A stretch of 64,000 bases of DNA from assembly GCA_903874955.1 (NCBI GenBank), contig CAIQTY010000025.1, positions 72,034 to 136,033 of the forward strand, given 5' to 3'. The DNA is from an uncultured Alphaproteobacteria bacterium (GTDB taxonomy: Bacteria; Pseudomonadota; Alphaproteobacteria; Paracaedibacterales; CAITNM01). A model generated the notes under the pieces. The model was not told the origin of the DNA, did not search any database, and saw only the letters and a list, made by a program, of their open reading frames with translations. The position numbers and the translations under genes are program-made. Below are positions 8,652-23,083 of this stretch, one piece after another. Numbering within the stretch: position 1 is the stretch's first letter; each line of letters starts with the position of its first letter.

Positions 8652-10625
8652 TTACCCAAAGTCTTCGAGAAACTCATCTACCGCATCTTTTTTGGGGGGA
8701 AGCTTTTTATCATGAACTATTTCTTGTTTTATATTTTTTTCTGTTGTTTTTTTTGGTGGCTTATTTGGCCCATCATATTGTTCTACGCCCCTGTAAAAAG
8801 CCGCAGCAACTTTTGTCGGTAAATTCGAACCAGTCGATTGCTTCGCCATGTCCTTGTTATTATCATTACCAGTCCACACGCCTAGGACCAAATTTTGAAA
8901 ACCAATATCATTTTCTATAGGTTCACGCATGCTTATAAACCAAGCATCCCTATCACCATTACTGCCAGTTTTACCCATCACGGTTGAAGATACATTAGCT
9001 GTGCGACCACTCCCCTGACTTACAACAGAACGCAAAAGATCTCTCATTTTTTCAAGGATTTCTGGTTTCATGATCATTTGTGTAGGTTGTTCTTCACGCC
9101 TATAGAGAATGTTGCCTTCTTTATCTCTAATCTCCAAAATTCCATAGGGCCACACAGCTCGACCATGATTTGCGTAGGTTCCGAATGCTGCCGTTAAATC
9201 AAGTAGGGTTGTTTCTATAGCACCAAGAGAAAGAGACATATGCTCTTGCATCGGACTTGTAATACCAAGCTTACGTGCTGCCTCTATAACTTTTTTAGGT
9301 GTTAATTTTAGCATTAAACGAATTGGTATACAGTTAACAGAACGGGCAAAAGCTTCCCGTAAACTAATTTCCCCACGTGATTTGTAGGTATAGTTGCTCG
9401 GTCTCCAATTTCCTATTACGACCGGGCTATCATCGATCATATCTTCAGGACTCATTCCATCTTCCATGGCTGCATGAAAGATAAACATTTTAAAGGTTGA
9501 CCCTGGCTGACGAAGCGCTTGCGTTACACGATTAAATTGACTTTTCTTATAATCTTGACCACCTATCATTGCACGTACGGCCCCATCGGGACTCATTGCA
9601 AGAAGGGCCAACTGCGATGTTTTAAGTTTTTCGCCCATATCTTTGATATAATCTATACAAACATGATCAGCATGACGCTGCATTGATGGATCTAATGTAG
9701 TAACAACAATCAAATCACGATCCATTCCATTCACAAAATTAGGAATGAGATCCATAACCCAATCACAAAAATACTTAAAACTACTTTCTTGTTTGTTGCT
9801 CGCAAGAATATGCATACCCTCGTTGAGGTGCGATTGAATATCTTGGATAAAACCAGCTTCCAACATAAGCTGAAGTACGGTTTTGGCTCTCTCTTTTGCT
9901 TTTTCTGGATTTGAGGATGGAGAATAGCGAGAAGGAGCTTTAAGTAAACCAGCAATAACAGCAGCTTCAAAAACACTTAGTTCGCGAGCTGATTTATTAA
10001 AATAGCGCTGGGCTGCAGCTTCTATCCCATACGTACCGGCACCTAAGTAGACTCGATTAAGGTACATTGTAAGGATATCGTCTTTGGTAAATTTCCATTC
10101 AAGCCATACGGAAAGTAGAACCTCTAAAACTTTTCTTTTATAAGAGCGATCACTAACTTCGAAAGCACCTTCGGTAAACAGCAAATTTTTAGCTAATTGT
10201 TGCGTTAAGGTCGACCCCCCCTGCACTACACGTTTTGCACGGTAATTTTCGTAAGCAGCACGAATCAGTCCTATAAAATCGACACCAAAGTGGTAGTAAA
10301 AGCGTCGATCCTCCACGGCCATAAGAGCTTGGGGGACATGGGCTGGAAGATCTTGAATTCGAACCATTTCTTCAAAAACATCACCATAGGTATTAATAAC
10401 GGTACCATCCAGCGTTTGGATCGTAATACTTGGAGTGCGAACATTAGTTTGCAAACGATTAAGATCTGGTAGATCCTGAGCAAACCATAGAATAATTATA
10501 CCAAGGCAAATTGATCCCCAAATACTTGCAAGAAGAAAGAACCTGCCAAAAATACCTAATACTGAACGTTTAGCTTTTTTTGTTTTTGCTGAAGTTTTAG
10601 GTTTTTTGGCCTTTTTCGTTGTCAC
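8652..10625 (-). CDS. Penicillin-binding protein 1A (glycosyltransferase + transpeptidase)
   Basis: EDRRFYYHFGVDFIGLIRA, QGGSTLTQQLAKNL, SxxK RQPGSTFKMF, GKTGSNGDRDAWFIS. Confidence 0.95.
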   Translation of the reverse strand: MTTKKAKKPKTSAKTKKAKRSVLGIFGRFFLLASIWGSICLGIIILWFAQDLPDLNRLQTNVRTPSITIQTLDGTVINTYGDVFEEMVRIQDLPAHVPQALMAVEDRRFYYHFGVDFIGLIRAAYENYRAKRVVQGGSTLTQQLAKNLLFTEGAFEVSDRSYKRKVLEVLLSVWLEWKFTKDDILTMYLNRVYLGAGTYGIEAAAQRYFNKSARELSVFEAAVIAGLLKAPSRYSPSSNPEKAKERAKTVLQLMLEAGFIQDIQSHLNEGMHILASNKQESSFKYFCDWVMDLIPNFVNGMDRDLIVVTTLDPSMQRHADHVCIDYIKDMGEKLKTSQLALLAMSPDGAVRAMIGGQDYKKSQFNRVTQALRQPGSTFKMFIFHAAMEDGMSPEDMIDDSPVVIGNWRPSNYTYKSRGEISLREAFARSVNCIPIRLMLKLTPKKVIEAARKLGITSPMQEHMSLSLGAIETTLLDLTAAFGTYANHGRAVWPYGILEIRDKEGNILYRREEQPTQMIMKPEILEKMRDLLRSVVSQGSGRTANVSSTVMGKTGSNGDRDAWFISMREPIENDIGFQNLVLGVWTGNDNNKDMAKQSTGSNLPTKVAAAFYRGVEQYDGPNKPPKKTTEKNIKQEIVHDKKLPPKKDAVDEFLEDFG

Positions 10626-10726
10626 TGAGAAAGCCTATGATCCTGCTTCTCCCATAATGATTTATTGGATAAGCCTGCCCCAATGAAAAATAAAGAGCCA
10701 TTAACTATCTCAGACAAAGAATGCAC

Positions 10727-14226
<3,500 letters not shown>

Positions 14227-14401
14227 AGATCTAAATAGCTAAAAGCGTACGCTCATCCTATAGGTTGGCAAGAAGCATCGCAAGGTTTTGGTGCGTTTGG
14301 TGTTTGAAATTGCCCGAATGGGAGAAACTTGTTAGAATTCCTTGTACAATATTGTAACAATCTGTATGGAATCAAAAGGGATACGCCTACAAGAATGGTA
14401 A

Positions 14402-14683
14402 ATGTCAGCCATATGTAAAATTTTCTCTGAATGTTTTGAAGCAGGCGCAAAATTATGGGTATTTGGTTCACGGGCTGATTTGACAAAACGTGGTGGTGAC
14501 ATAGATCTTTATGTTGAAACATCAATACAACCATTGCAAACCGCAATAGAAGCTAAAAACGCATTTCATATAAAGCTTATCAAGTCCATAGGCGATCAAA
14601 AAATTGATATAGTTATTAATAATGCTTCTGATTCAAAGTTGATTTATGATATTGCAAAGACCGAAGGAGTGCAGTTGCTATGA
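14402..14683 (+). CDS. Minimal nucleotidyltransferase (MNT) domain protein, antitoxin-like
   Basis: LWVFGSRA...GGDIDLYVE is the GSR..G..DxD motif of MNT proteins. Confidence 0.85.
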   Translation: MSAICKIFSECFEAGAKLWVFGSRADLTKRGGDIDLYVETSIQPLQTAIEAKNAFHIKLIKSIGDQKIDIVINNASDSKLIYDIAKTEGVQLL

Positions 14684-15140
14684 ACTCTAAAAATATTTTG
14701 CAATTTTACGTCAAAGTCTGCGATAATCATGCCAATCGATTGCATGCAGCGATCTCAAACACAACCTCCCTTTTACAACAGAAATTCTGGACGAACTGAC
14801 TCAGCAAGATGCGGCTTTTCTTGAAGTGGTTACTAGTCGGTTTGCTAAGCTGCAAGACACAATGGGACAAAAAATCTTTCCGTTAATTTTAACATCAGTC
14901 GGCGAAGAAGTTGCAAACAAAACCTTTATCGATATATTAAACATGTTCGAAAAGTTTGGCTTTATTGATAACGCAAATTTCTGGATATCTTTGCGACAAA
15001 CACGCAACGCCATTGCCAACGAATATCCTGACAACTTAGAGAAGTTAGTTATCGATCTGAATGCGGTGTACACTCAATCAGAAAAGCTTCTGGCCTACTG
15101 GCAGAAACTAAAAACAAGGATTGACCAGGTCGTTTCGTAG
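14680..15140 (+). pseudogene. HEPN-like partner of the MNT gene, disrupted by a frameshift
   Basis: ATGA overlap with MNT; frame 1 opens MNSKNILQFYVKVCDNHANRLHAAIS then stops at 14797; the frame resumes as PFTTEILDELTQQDAAFLEVV...FWISLRQTRNAIANEYPDN (RxxxxN-like motif). Confidence 0.7.
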
Positions 15141-15147
15141 CTCCTAT

Positions 15148-15744
15148 TTAATTCATCAATTCAAAATCGTCTTTCAAACTTTGTTTTAGAAAAATTGGCA
15201 ATAGGGATTTATAGCTATAATGGGGGTGGCTAATCGAAAGAGTCACATCTTCATTTAAAAAATCTGGAACTTTATCTGCTGGGATATGCCATTTTAAAAA
15301 ATGCACGGAAGATGTTTTTTGATCAGATTCCCGGTTTCGTTCTTCAGTTGAATCAATGCTTGACGCTGTAATTACAATATTTTTAAACTCAAATCTTACA
15401 TGTTGATTAATAGCATAAAGCTGATTAAGTATAACTTTTCTGCGATCAGCATCTTCAATTTCAATCATCATTGTTGCTGAAATTTCATAACCCTTTTCAC
15501 GCTTTATTGGAATCATAGGATTATAAGCACAAAGTTCATCGCCCAATTGTTCCTGGCCACCTTTTTCAATGCGAAGCATTTCTTGGATTTGCCACCAAAT
15601 CGTTTGTGTGTTTTCAAAATAAAAAGTAATGTCAGGCCCAACAGATAGTCTACGAATTTTCTTTAACTCAAGAATTTCTTGTTTTTTCAAAGGACGAATT
15701 TTTTCATATTCGTTAAGCGGCAAAATATCAGTATTGCTAAGCAT
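15148..15744 (-). CDS. DUF3501 family protein
   Basis: KKIRRLSVGPDITFYFENTQTIWWQIQEMLRIEKGG signature. Confidence 0.8.
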   Translation of the reverse strand: MLSNTDILPLNEYEKIRPLKKQEILELKKIRRLSVGPDITFYFENTQTIWWQIQEMLRIEKGGQEQLGDELCAYNPMIPIKREKGYEISATMMIEIEDADRRKVILNQLYAINQHVRFEFKNIVITASSIDSTEERNRESDQKTSSVHFLKWHIPADKVPDFLNEDVTLSISHPHYSYKSLLPIFLKQSLKDDFELMN

Positions 15745-15754
15745 AATTTAAAAT

Positions 15755-16807
15755 CTAATCTGGGACCTTGAGGACGAGATTAGCAAATTTTGAGGGAATA
15801 ATCTCGTTTTCATTCATCTTTGCAAAAAGTTGCTTGCGAAATTCTTGGCCAAAATAGTCGTATGGATCAGGTTTGATTGTAACTTTAGCTTTAAAATAAA
15901 CTGCTGACTCAGTGATATTTGTAACACCGGTGATTTCAATATCTTTGATAATCTTATCTTTCCAATCGCTGCTTCGTTTCAAAGAATCGAAAACTTCAAG
16001 GTAAGTCTGTTCAACTTTTTTCAGATCTGCTCCAAGATCAACAGGAACGATAATGCTCGTTATAGTATAGTCGCGAGACAAATTAACAAGGTTAGATATT
16101 TCAGAAAACGAAATAACTTGGATCTTCCCACTTGCATGACGGAATTCTAAAGCCCTTAATGACATTCCTTCTATTTTCCCAATGTTTCCATTAATTTCAA
16201 CGGTTTCACCAACAGAAACAATACCCTCAAATAAGGTCAAAACGCCTGAAATTATATCTTTTACAAGAGTCTGTGAACCTATAGAAATAGCCAAACCTAA
16301 AACACCAAAGCTGTAGATAAATGGCATAATATCAACACCAACTTCGGTCAGAACAATTAGGAATGTTATACCTATCAAAACCCAATGAAGAATAGAATTT
16401 AGTATGGGCCCTGCTGTATTTGCCAAAGGCTGGGTATCACTTCCATGAAATTTACGGGTTTTTTTTACGATAGAGCTTACAAATTTGATCGTGAAACGAT
16501 TGGATGCTTTCCAAAAAAGCATAAATATAATTAGGATAATAATAATTCTGACAATAACTAATCCTAAATCAAGAATACGATCTGTCTTTACTAGGTCACG
16601 AAATTTACTTAGGTGGTTTTCGTGCACATATTTTTCTACAGCAATCTCTTCAATAACATCTGCCGTATCTTTTTGAGCTTTAATGTCTTTAGAAGCGAAT
16701 ACTTTTTGCTGTACTGCCTTGTTTTTTGAGAAAGCAGCAGCTGCTGAGCTATTATCATTAGCGCCATGCAAAGTTACTATGATAAAAAAGATGAGTATCT
16801 TCAACAT
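15755..16807 (-). CDS. MscS-family mechanosensitive channel
   Basis: GVLGLAISIGSQTLVKDIISGVLTLFEG and GNIGKIEGMSLRALEFRHASGKIQVISFSEI. Confidence 0.92.
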   Translation of the reverse strand: MLKILIFFIIVTLHGANDNSSAAAAFSKNKAVQQKVFASKDIKAQKDTADVIEEIAVEKYVHENHLSKFRDLVKTDRILDLGLVIVRIIIILIIFMLFWKASNRFTIKFVSSIVKKTRKFHGSDTQPLANTAGPILNSILHWVLIGITFLIVLTEVGVDIMPFIYSFGVLGLAISIGSQTLVKDIISGVLTLFEGIVSVGETVEINGNIGKIEGMSLRALEFRHASGKIQVISFSEISNLVNLSRDYTITSIIVPVDLGADLKKVEQTYLEVFDSLKRSSDWKDKIIKDIEITGVTNITESAVYFKAKVTIKPDPYDYFGQEFRKQLFAKMNENEIIPSKFANLVLKVPD

Positions 16808-16865
16808 ATATTTAAAATATTAAATCGTATGGGTATTGTACAGAATATTTTAGCCCTTACCAATG

Positions 16866-17819
16866 CTAACGCACAAGCTTGCTGGCCATGAATTCATGAA
16901 GCTTTTCAGGTTCATCGAATTCTAATTTTACGTTAAACGAAAAAACCTTCTTTTTAAACCGTTCAGGAATACGCAAAAAATCTTTTGCTGTTGTTATCAG
17001 CTCCAGCTTTCTAAGGCTTGCCATTTTGACTAAACGTTCCATTTCTGGAATTGTATACGGATGATGGTCAGGAAAAGAGATGAAACGTTTAACTTCAAAA
17101 CCATATTGCTGTAAGGTACGGTTGAATTTTTCTGGGTACCCTAACCCAGCAAAGGCAATGACTGGTCTGGGCAGAACTTGATCAGTAGCGCGCATATGCG
17201 CACGGGTTGCGTGGTGTATTCCCTTTGGTAAAACGCCATCCCCTATAGCAATTGTTATATTTGCCTTTCGTACGCCGCGGTTTGGTGATTCTCGCAACGG
17301 CCCAGCTGGAAAAACCTTACCATTTCCAAATCCTTGCAAGGTATCAACCACAAGCAAACTAACATCTTTGAATAAACTATTATTTTGCAGCCCATCGTCC
17401 ATTATAATAACGTTTGCTCCGTGGCTAATAGCGAGCTTTGCAGAAAGTGCTCTATTCTGCCCTGCCCAAGTTGTAGCTTTTTCAGCAAGCAGCAGCGCTT
17501 CATCTCCAACTTGTAAATAAGAATGCTTAGTAGGATCAACGCGGATAGAATCTTTTATAACCGCTCCATACCCCCTACTTAGAATGTGGGGATTGAAGTC
17601 TAATTTTTTAAGGATATCTACCAATGCTAATACTGTAGGAGTTTTGCCAGCCCCACCCATAACGAGGTTACCAACGCAAATCACCGGAACAGATACTTTT
17701 TGGGTTTTAGTCCGTTTACTATGCCACAAGCTTATATATTCATATCCCCAAGCAGCAGGTTGTAAAATCTTGCTGAGTATATTGTTGTCTTGCCAAAACT
17801 TAGGGGCTAAAAAAAACAT
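16866..17819 (-). CDS. lpxK: Tetraacyldisaccharide 4'-kinase
   Basis: VPVICVGNLVMGGAGKTPTVLAL, LSRGYGA, MDDGLQN. Confidence 0.96.
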   Translation of the reverse strand: MFFLAPKFWQDNNILSKILQPAAWGYEYISLWHSKRTKTQKVSVPVICVGNLVMGGAGKTPTVLALVDILKKLDFNPHILSRGYGAVIKDSIRVDPTKHSYLQVGDEALLLAEKATTWAGQNRALSAKLAISHGANVIIMDDGLQNNSLFKDVSLLVVDTLQGFGNGKVFPAGPLRESPNRGVRKANITIAIGDGVLPKGIHHATRAHMRATDQVLPRPVIAFAGLGYPEKFNRTLQQYGFEVKRFISFPDHHPYTIPEMERLVKMASLRKLELITTAKDFLRIPERFKKKVFSFNVKLEFDEPEKLHEFMASKLVR

Positions 17820-18405
17820 TCTTCACACTTGAGTTTTTATAGAAGGTAAAGGGTACAAAAACAGTACTTAAAAGTATTATATCACAACCAATAAAAATCA
17901 GTAGGCTATTTTTTTGCATAGTATTTAAAAAATCCACCAGAAATATTATAGGTGCTGTTAATAAAGGTAGCCATGCCAAAAGCAAGTTTAGTGAGTTTGA
18001 CCGAGAAACAAAGACAAGCATATTAGATATACAAATACTTAAAATTATCCACTGAAAACACAGCAAAAAAGAAGCAATTATGCCTGTTCCAAAAATTAAT
18101 AGAGTTGCAGCCATTGGAAGAAGCGTTGCAACTAATACGCTAAGAGACTTAGCCCAAATGTATGAAAAAAGATGCATTCCGTTAAAACGACAATGATCAA
18201 AAAAACCGTCATGAACATCTTCAAAATGACTTGAAAATTGCTGGTAAACTGTTATGACACAACCAACGAGCAACATCGTAATAGGTGAGACAGCTTCGCC
18301 AATAATGTGGTGTATGATGAGAATCCAAGAAAAAAGAAGCGGGGCTACAAAAATTTGCCGGCGTTGAGCAAGCAATGAAATTTTGAAAGCCCCGTATAAG
18401 GTCAT
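17800..18405 (-). CDS. CcmB-like heme exporter membrane protein (divergent)
   Basis: Polytopic membrane protein; SHFEDVHDGFFDHCRFNGMHLFSYIWAKSLSVLVATLLPM resembles the CcmB core. Confidence 0.6.
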   Translation of the reverse strand: MTLYGAFKISLLAQRRQIFVAPLLFSWILIIHHIIGEAVSPITMLLVGCVITVYQQFSSHFEDVHDGFFDHCRFNGMHLFSYIWAKSLSVLVATLLPMAATLLIFGTGIIASFLLCFQWIILSICISNMLVFVSRSNSLNLLLAWLPLLTAPIIFLVDFLNTMQKNSLLIFIGCDIILLSTVFVPFTFYKNSSVKNVFFSP

Positions 18406-20225
18406 GACCTATTGCGTGATTTTTCGTATTTTTTGCGTTCGTTAGGATCCAGAATAGCTTTACGAATACGAATTGATTTTGGCGTTACTTCAACACGCTC
18501 GTCTTCCTCAATATACGTAATGGCTTGCTCCAAGGTCATCACCTTCGGCGGAACCAACCTAATCGCTTCATCTTTTCCTGAAGCGCGCACATTGGTAAGT
18601 TGTTTTGCTCTCAATGGATTGATTTCAAGATCATTATCACGATTATTTTCCCCGATGATCATTCCTTCATAGACCTTAGTTCCATGTTCAACGAACATGA
18701 TGCCGCGATCTTCAAGTTTCCACAAAGCATATCCAACTGCTTCACCTGTACCATTTGAAATCAGTACACCATTTGCGCGGCCTTCAATAACTCCCTTGAA
18801 AGGTGCATAACTATGGAAAAGACGGTTCATCACACCAGTACCACGCGTAATAGTTAGAAATTGACCATGAAAACCAATAAGACCCCGTGAAGGACCATGG
18901 AAGATAATACGGGTTTTACCACCGCCTGATGGGAACATATCTTTCATTTCTGCTTTGCGCAGACTTAAAGATTCAACAACAGTTCCAACATATTCTTCAT
19001 CTACGTCAATAACGATTTCCTCAATAGGTTCAAGTTTTTGACCTGTTGCTTCATCTGTTTTATATAAAACGCGAGGACGACTAATTGAGAGTTCAAACCC
19101 CTCTCTGCGCATTGTTTCAATTAAAACTCCGAGCTGAAGCTCGCCTCGGCCTGCAACTTCAAACGCATCGCGATCAGCAGATTCAGTAATACGAATAGCA
19201 ACGTTTCCTTCGGATTCACGCATGAGGCGATCACGAAGTACACGAGAAGTGAGCTTTGATCCTTCTTGTCCCGCGAGTGGTGAATCATTAATTGAAAAAG
19301 TCATCGCTAAGGTTGGCGGATCAATTGGTTGCGCCTTAATCGGTGCATTAACTTCCATAGCGCAAATCGTATCAGCAACCGTACTTTTTTCAAGACCTGC
19401 AATAGCTATAATATCGCCTGCTTCAGCTTCATCTACCGGCACCCGTTCAAGACCACGGAAACTTAAAAGTTTAGCTATACGACCCTGTTCAACTTGCTCA
19501 CCTGACTGATTCAAAACGCGGATGGGTGTGTTTACTTTAATGCTGCCCGTTTCAACGCGACCAGTTAGAATGCGTCCTAAGTAGGAATCATATTCAAGAG
19601 TAGTCACCAACATTGAGAATGGTCCCTCTGCTTTTTGACGCGGCGCAGGAACGTGACTGGTAATGAGTTCAAACATGGGGATAAGGGTTTCTTGAGGCTC
19701 CCCAAGTTCACGCACCGCCCAACCATTTCGTCCCGATGCATACAAAATTGGAAATTCTAATTGCTCATCAGAAGCATCCATGGCCACGAAAAGGTCAAAA
19801 ATTTCATTCAATACTTCTTCTGGGCGCGCATCTTGACGATCAATTTTGTTAATAACAACGATTGGACGTAATCCTAATTTTAGAGCTTTTCCAAGCACGA
19901 ATTTAGTTTGAGGTAATGGACCTTCCGCGGCATCAACCAAAATCACAACGCCATCAACCATACTTAAAATGCGCTCAACTTCCCCGCCAAAATCGGCGTG
20001 ACCAGGAGTATCAACAATATTGATTCTAAAATCATTCCAGTTAACCGATGTACATTTCGCAAGAATGGTAATACCACGCTCCCGTTCCAGATCGTTACTA
20101 TCCATGGCCCTCTCAGCCACATGTTGATTGGCCCTAAAGGTACCACTTTGCTTCAAAAGATTATCAACCAGCGTTGTTTTACCATGGTCGACGTGAGCGA
20201 TAATCGCAATATTACGGAGTTGCAT
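18402..20225 (-). CDS. typA: Translational GTPase TypA/BipA
   Basis: [51 protein letters not shown]. Confidence 0.97.
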   Translation of the reverse strand: MQLRNIAIIAHVDHGKTTLVDNLLKQSGTFRANQHVAERAMDSNDLERERGITILAKCTSVNWNDFRINIVDTPGHADFGGEVERILSMVDGVVILVDAAEGPLPQTKFVLGKALKLGLRPIVVINKIDRQDARPEEVLNEIFDLFVAMDASDEQLEFPILYASGRNGWAVRELGEPQETLIPMFELITSHVPAPRQKAEGPFSMLVTTLEYDSYLGRILTGRVETGSIKVNTPIRVLNQSGEQVEQGRIAKLLSFRGLERVPVDEAEAGDIIAIAGLEKSTVADTICAMEVNAPIKAQPIDPPTLAMTFSINDSPLAGQEGSKLTSRVLRDRLMRESEGNVAIRITESADRDAFEVAGRGELQLGVLIETMRREGFELSISRPRVLYKTDEATGQKLEPIEEIVIDVDEEYVGTVVESLSLRKAEMKDMFPSGGGKTRIIFHGPSRGLIGFHGQFLTITRGTGVMNRLFHSYAPFKGVIEGRANGVLISNGTGEAVGYALWKLEDRGIMFVEHGTKVYEGMIIGENNRDNDLEINPLRAKQLTNVRASGKDEAIRLVPPKVMTLEQAITYIEEDERVEVTPKSIRIRKAILDPNERKKYEKSRNRS

Positions 20226-20513
20226 TTTGTATTTTTCTATTTGTTTTAAAGTTAAATTATATATTGTTTAGAAGGAAAAAACAAGAAAAGCCCACAAAAG
20301 AACTTGGGACATGCTGATAAAAAAATATAAAAGAGTATTTGCAGAAAATTTTGCAGTTAGACAAACACAGACTTTAATCAATTAACATCTTTATCTATTT
20401 AAATTTTATTAAAACCAATAGCAATAAAATACTATTATTAATGAAATTTTAACAATTATATAAGCATTATAATGATAATACTGATTTATAACAAGATATA
20501 GAAAGGAATAGTT

Positions 20514-21014
20514 ATGAAAATTATATCAAAATACATAGCTCTTGCATTATTCGCTACGGGTTTTACGGATATCATAAACGCTTCAGCTGCGAGTAGTTTA
20601 TATTACCATGAGATTTCAAGCGATCAAGAATTTAAAACAATTCTAAAAAGTCACAACTACGTCGTCGTTCAATTTCATGATAACACACCAAGTACATCAA
20701 TTAACCCCAATCTAATACAATACAACGTATTCAATCAGTTTGCCAATAAACAAAACAAAGCTAAATCGGGAATCACATATATTGGCGCCAGCACCAAAAT
20801 TGTTACAAATCTTACGCCATATGATATAACATCTTCAGATCTACCGGCATATGTTGCCTTCGTAAAAGAAATTGTTGCTTGTGCAGATACAGATCCTTAC
20901 CCTTCATTAACACTCAAACACAAAAAAGATGGAACACTAACTTCTCTTACAGACCTTGAAAACCAAAGCACTAATCTCAAAATAACTGGGAGCGATTTCT
21001 TCGGTATATCGTGA
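20514..21014 (+). CDS. Hypothetical exported protein, possibly thioredoxin-like without CxxC
   Basis: Signal peptide; EFKTILKSHNYVVVQFHDNTP is reminiscent of a thioredoxin N-terminal strand. Confidence 0.55.
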   Translation: MKIISKYIALALFATGFTDIINASAASSLYYHEISSDQEFKTILKSHNYVVVQFHDNTPSTSINPNLIQYNVFNQFANKQNKAKSGITYIGASTKIVTNLTPYDITSSDLPAYVAFVKEIVACADTDPYPSLTLKHKKDGTLTSLTDLENQSTNLKITGSDFFGIS

Positions 21015-21123
21015 TGATTTAGATCATTAAGGATTTTCACGTCGCCCCTCACAATTATGCGGGGCGAATGATTCGTTTAGAGACAGCTTGCCGCTTGCTA
21101 TGTTTAGCTTTGAGACTACTCAC

Positions 21124-22143
21124 CTACAATTTAATTTTCCTGGAATCAAAAGCATCGCGCACGGCTTCACCTGTAAAAATTAAAAGACTAAGCAAAATAG
21201 AAATTGAAAAAAAAGCAGTGAGCCCGATCCAAGGGGCTTGAATATTATTTTTTGCCTGGGTTATCAATTCGCCCAAAGAAGCCGACCCTGGCGGTAATCC
21301 AAATCCAAGGAAGTCCAGCGATGTAAGCGTAGCGATTGATCCATTTAAAATAAAAGGCAAGTAGGTAATGACTGCGACCATCGCATTAGGCAGCATATGG
21401 CACCAAATAATACGCGCACTTGGAACCCCTAGAGCTTCCGCTGCCCTAACATAGTCAAGGGTGCGGGTGCGAAAAAATTCCGCCCGAACCACACCAACTA
21501 ACGTCATCCATGAAAAGGTCAACATAATCGCAAGCAGCCACCAAAAGTTTGGTTCAATCATGCTGGAGAGAATAATGAGGAGATACAAAACCGGCAAGTT
21601 ACTCCAGATTTCGATGAATCTCTGCATAATCAGATCAAATCTTCCACCAAAATATCCTTGAAGCGCACCAGCAAAAATACCAATTACCGATGCACCAAAT
21701 GTCAGCGCCAAACCAAACAAAATAGAAATACGAAATCCATAAATAGAACGAGTAAGGACGTCACGGCCTTGATCGTCGGTCCCCAGAAGATTATTAAAAG
21801 TAGGAGGTGATGGCGCTGGTCTGCTAAGGGCATAGTTTACCGTACTTGTCCCAAAAGGAATTGGCGCCCAAACCATGAAGCCATTTGGCTTAATCAGTTT
21901 TTGCACAAAAGGATCACGATAGTTCGTTGCCGTTTCGAAGGTGCCACCAAAGGTGGTTTCTGAATAATTTTTAAAAACAGGAAAATAAAAATCACCCTTA
22001 TAACTAACCAACAAAGGCTTGTCGTTAGCAATAAATTCAGCGCATAAAGTGATTAAAAAAATACCCAAAAATATGAAAAAAGAATAATACCCTCTTTTGT
22101 TTGCCTTAAATTGGTATAATCGCCTTTGCGTAATTGGATTCAT
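21124..22143 (-). CDS. yejE: ABC transporter permease, YejE-like (microcin C/oligopeptide)
   Basis: RRLYQFKANKRGYYSFFIF, LLGTDDQGRDVLTRSIYGFRISILFG, EAxG...P EAA loop. Confidence 0.92.
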   Translation of the reverse strand: MNPITQRRLYQFKANKRGYYSFFIFLGIFLITLCAEFIANDKPLLVSYKGDFYFPVFKNYSETTFGGTFETATNYRDPFVQKLIKPNGFMVWAPIPFGTSTVNYALSRPAPSPPTFNNLLGTDDQGRDVLTRSIYGFRISILFGLALTFGASVIGIFAGALQGYFGGRFDLIMQRFIEIWSNLPVLYLLIILSSMIEPNFWWLLAIMLTFSWMTLVGVVRAEFFRTRTLDYVRAAEALGVPSARIIWCHMLPNAMVAVITYLPFILNGSIATLTSLDFLGFGLPPGSASLGELITQAKNNIQAPWIGLTAFFSISILLSLLIFTGEAVRDAFDSRKIKL

Positions 22144-22399
22144 AGATTCCCTTCCTTAAGAGCTTATACTAGCGAGTTTTTGAAAAATTGATAAGCCATG
22201 TGAGTCTTCTTCGAATAAACCCCTACTTAAATCAAACTGGCTTTAATCAATTAGTTTGTATCCTGCCCATAGATTGCATTAAAACTACTTATAATGCCTT
22301 TTTTTAAATTTTTTTCTTTTAAGAATCTACTTTCTCTTGAATATTAGGGGCAACCAAGGCAGTGTATATCTCAGGAAAATCTGAAAAAAGTTTTAAAAA

Positions 22400-23083
22400 G
22401 TGCCTAATATTTTTCAAATAATTCATAGCGATGGCTGGAAGTTCATCGCGATTTTTGCAGCCGTTGCGTTCATATTAGCGATGATTAATCCCAATTTAGG
22501 TTGGGTAGGCGCAGTTCTAACTGCATGGTGCATGTACTTTTTTAGAAATCCAGAAAGAACTGTACCTAGTCGTGAAGGATTGGTCGTCAGCCCTGCTGAT
22601 GGAATAGTTTGTCAGATAATGTCGGTAATACCTGATCCTGAGCTTGAACTTGGCGATGAGGCACGCACAAGAGTGAGCATTTTTCTTAATGTGTTCGATG
22701 TACACGTCAATCGTGTGCCTATTGGGGGAACTGTTCACAAAGTTATTTACCATGAAGGTCAATTCATAAATGCATCATTTGATAAAGCAAGCGAAAAAAA
22801 TGAGCGTAACACTGTTGTGGTCGACACTGCAGATGGTAATCGTCTTGCCTTTGTTCAAATTGCAGGCTTAATTGCACGACGCATACGATGCGATCTTTTT
22901 GCGCTCGAAACTGTTGAAACGGGGCAAGTTTTTGGATTGATAAGATTTGGCAGCCGCATGGATGTCTATCTGCCCGAGGGAATGGAGCCACTTGTTGTGG
23001 AAGGACAAAGAATGATAGCAGGCGAAACTGTTTTGCTGGACCTGAACAATTTAGAACCGGCAAGACGAGGGGTTAAACGTTAG
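22400..23083 (+). CDS. psd: Phosphatidylserine decarboxylase
   Basis: FFRNPERTVP, VSPADGIV, NVFDVHVNRVPIGG, RFGSRMDVYLP. Confidence 0.95.
   Translation: MPNIFQIIHSDGWKFIAIFAAVAFILAMINPNLGWVGAVLTAWCMYFFRNPERTVPSREGLVVSPADGIVCQIMSVIPDPELELGDEARTRVSIFLNVFDVHVNRVPIGGTVHKVIYHEGQFINASFDKASEKNERNTVVVDTADGNRLAFVQIAGLIARRIRCDLFALETVETGQVFGLIRFGSRMDVYLPEGMEPLVVEGQRMIAGETVLLDLNNLEPARRGVKR

Noticed and set aside
14253-14546. 97-aa minus ORF overlapping the MNT gene
   Set aside because: It overlaps a recognisable MNT coding region and has no family resemblance.
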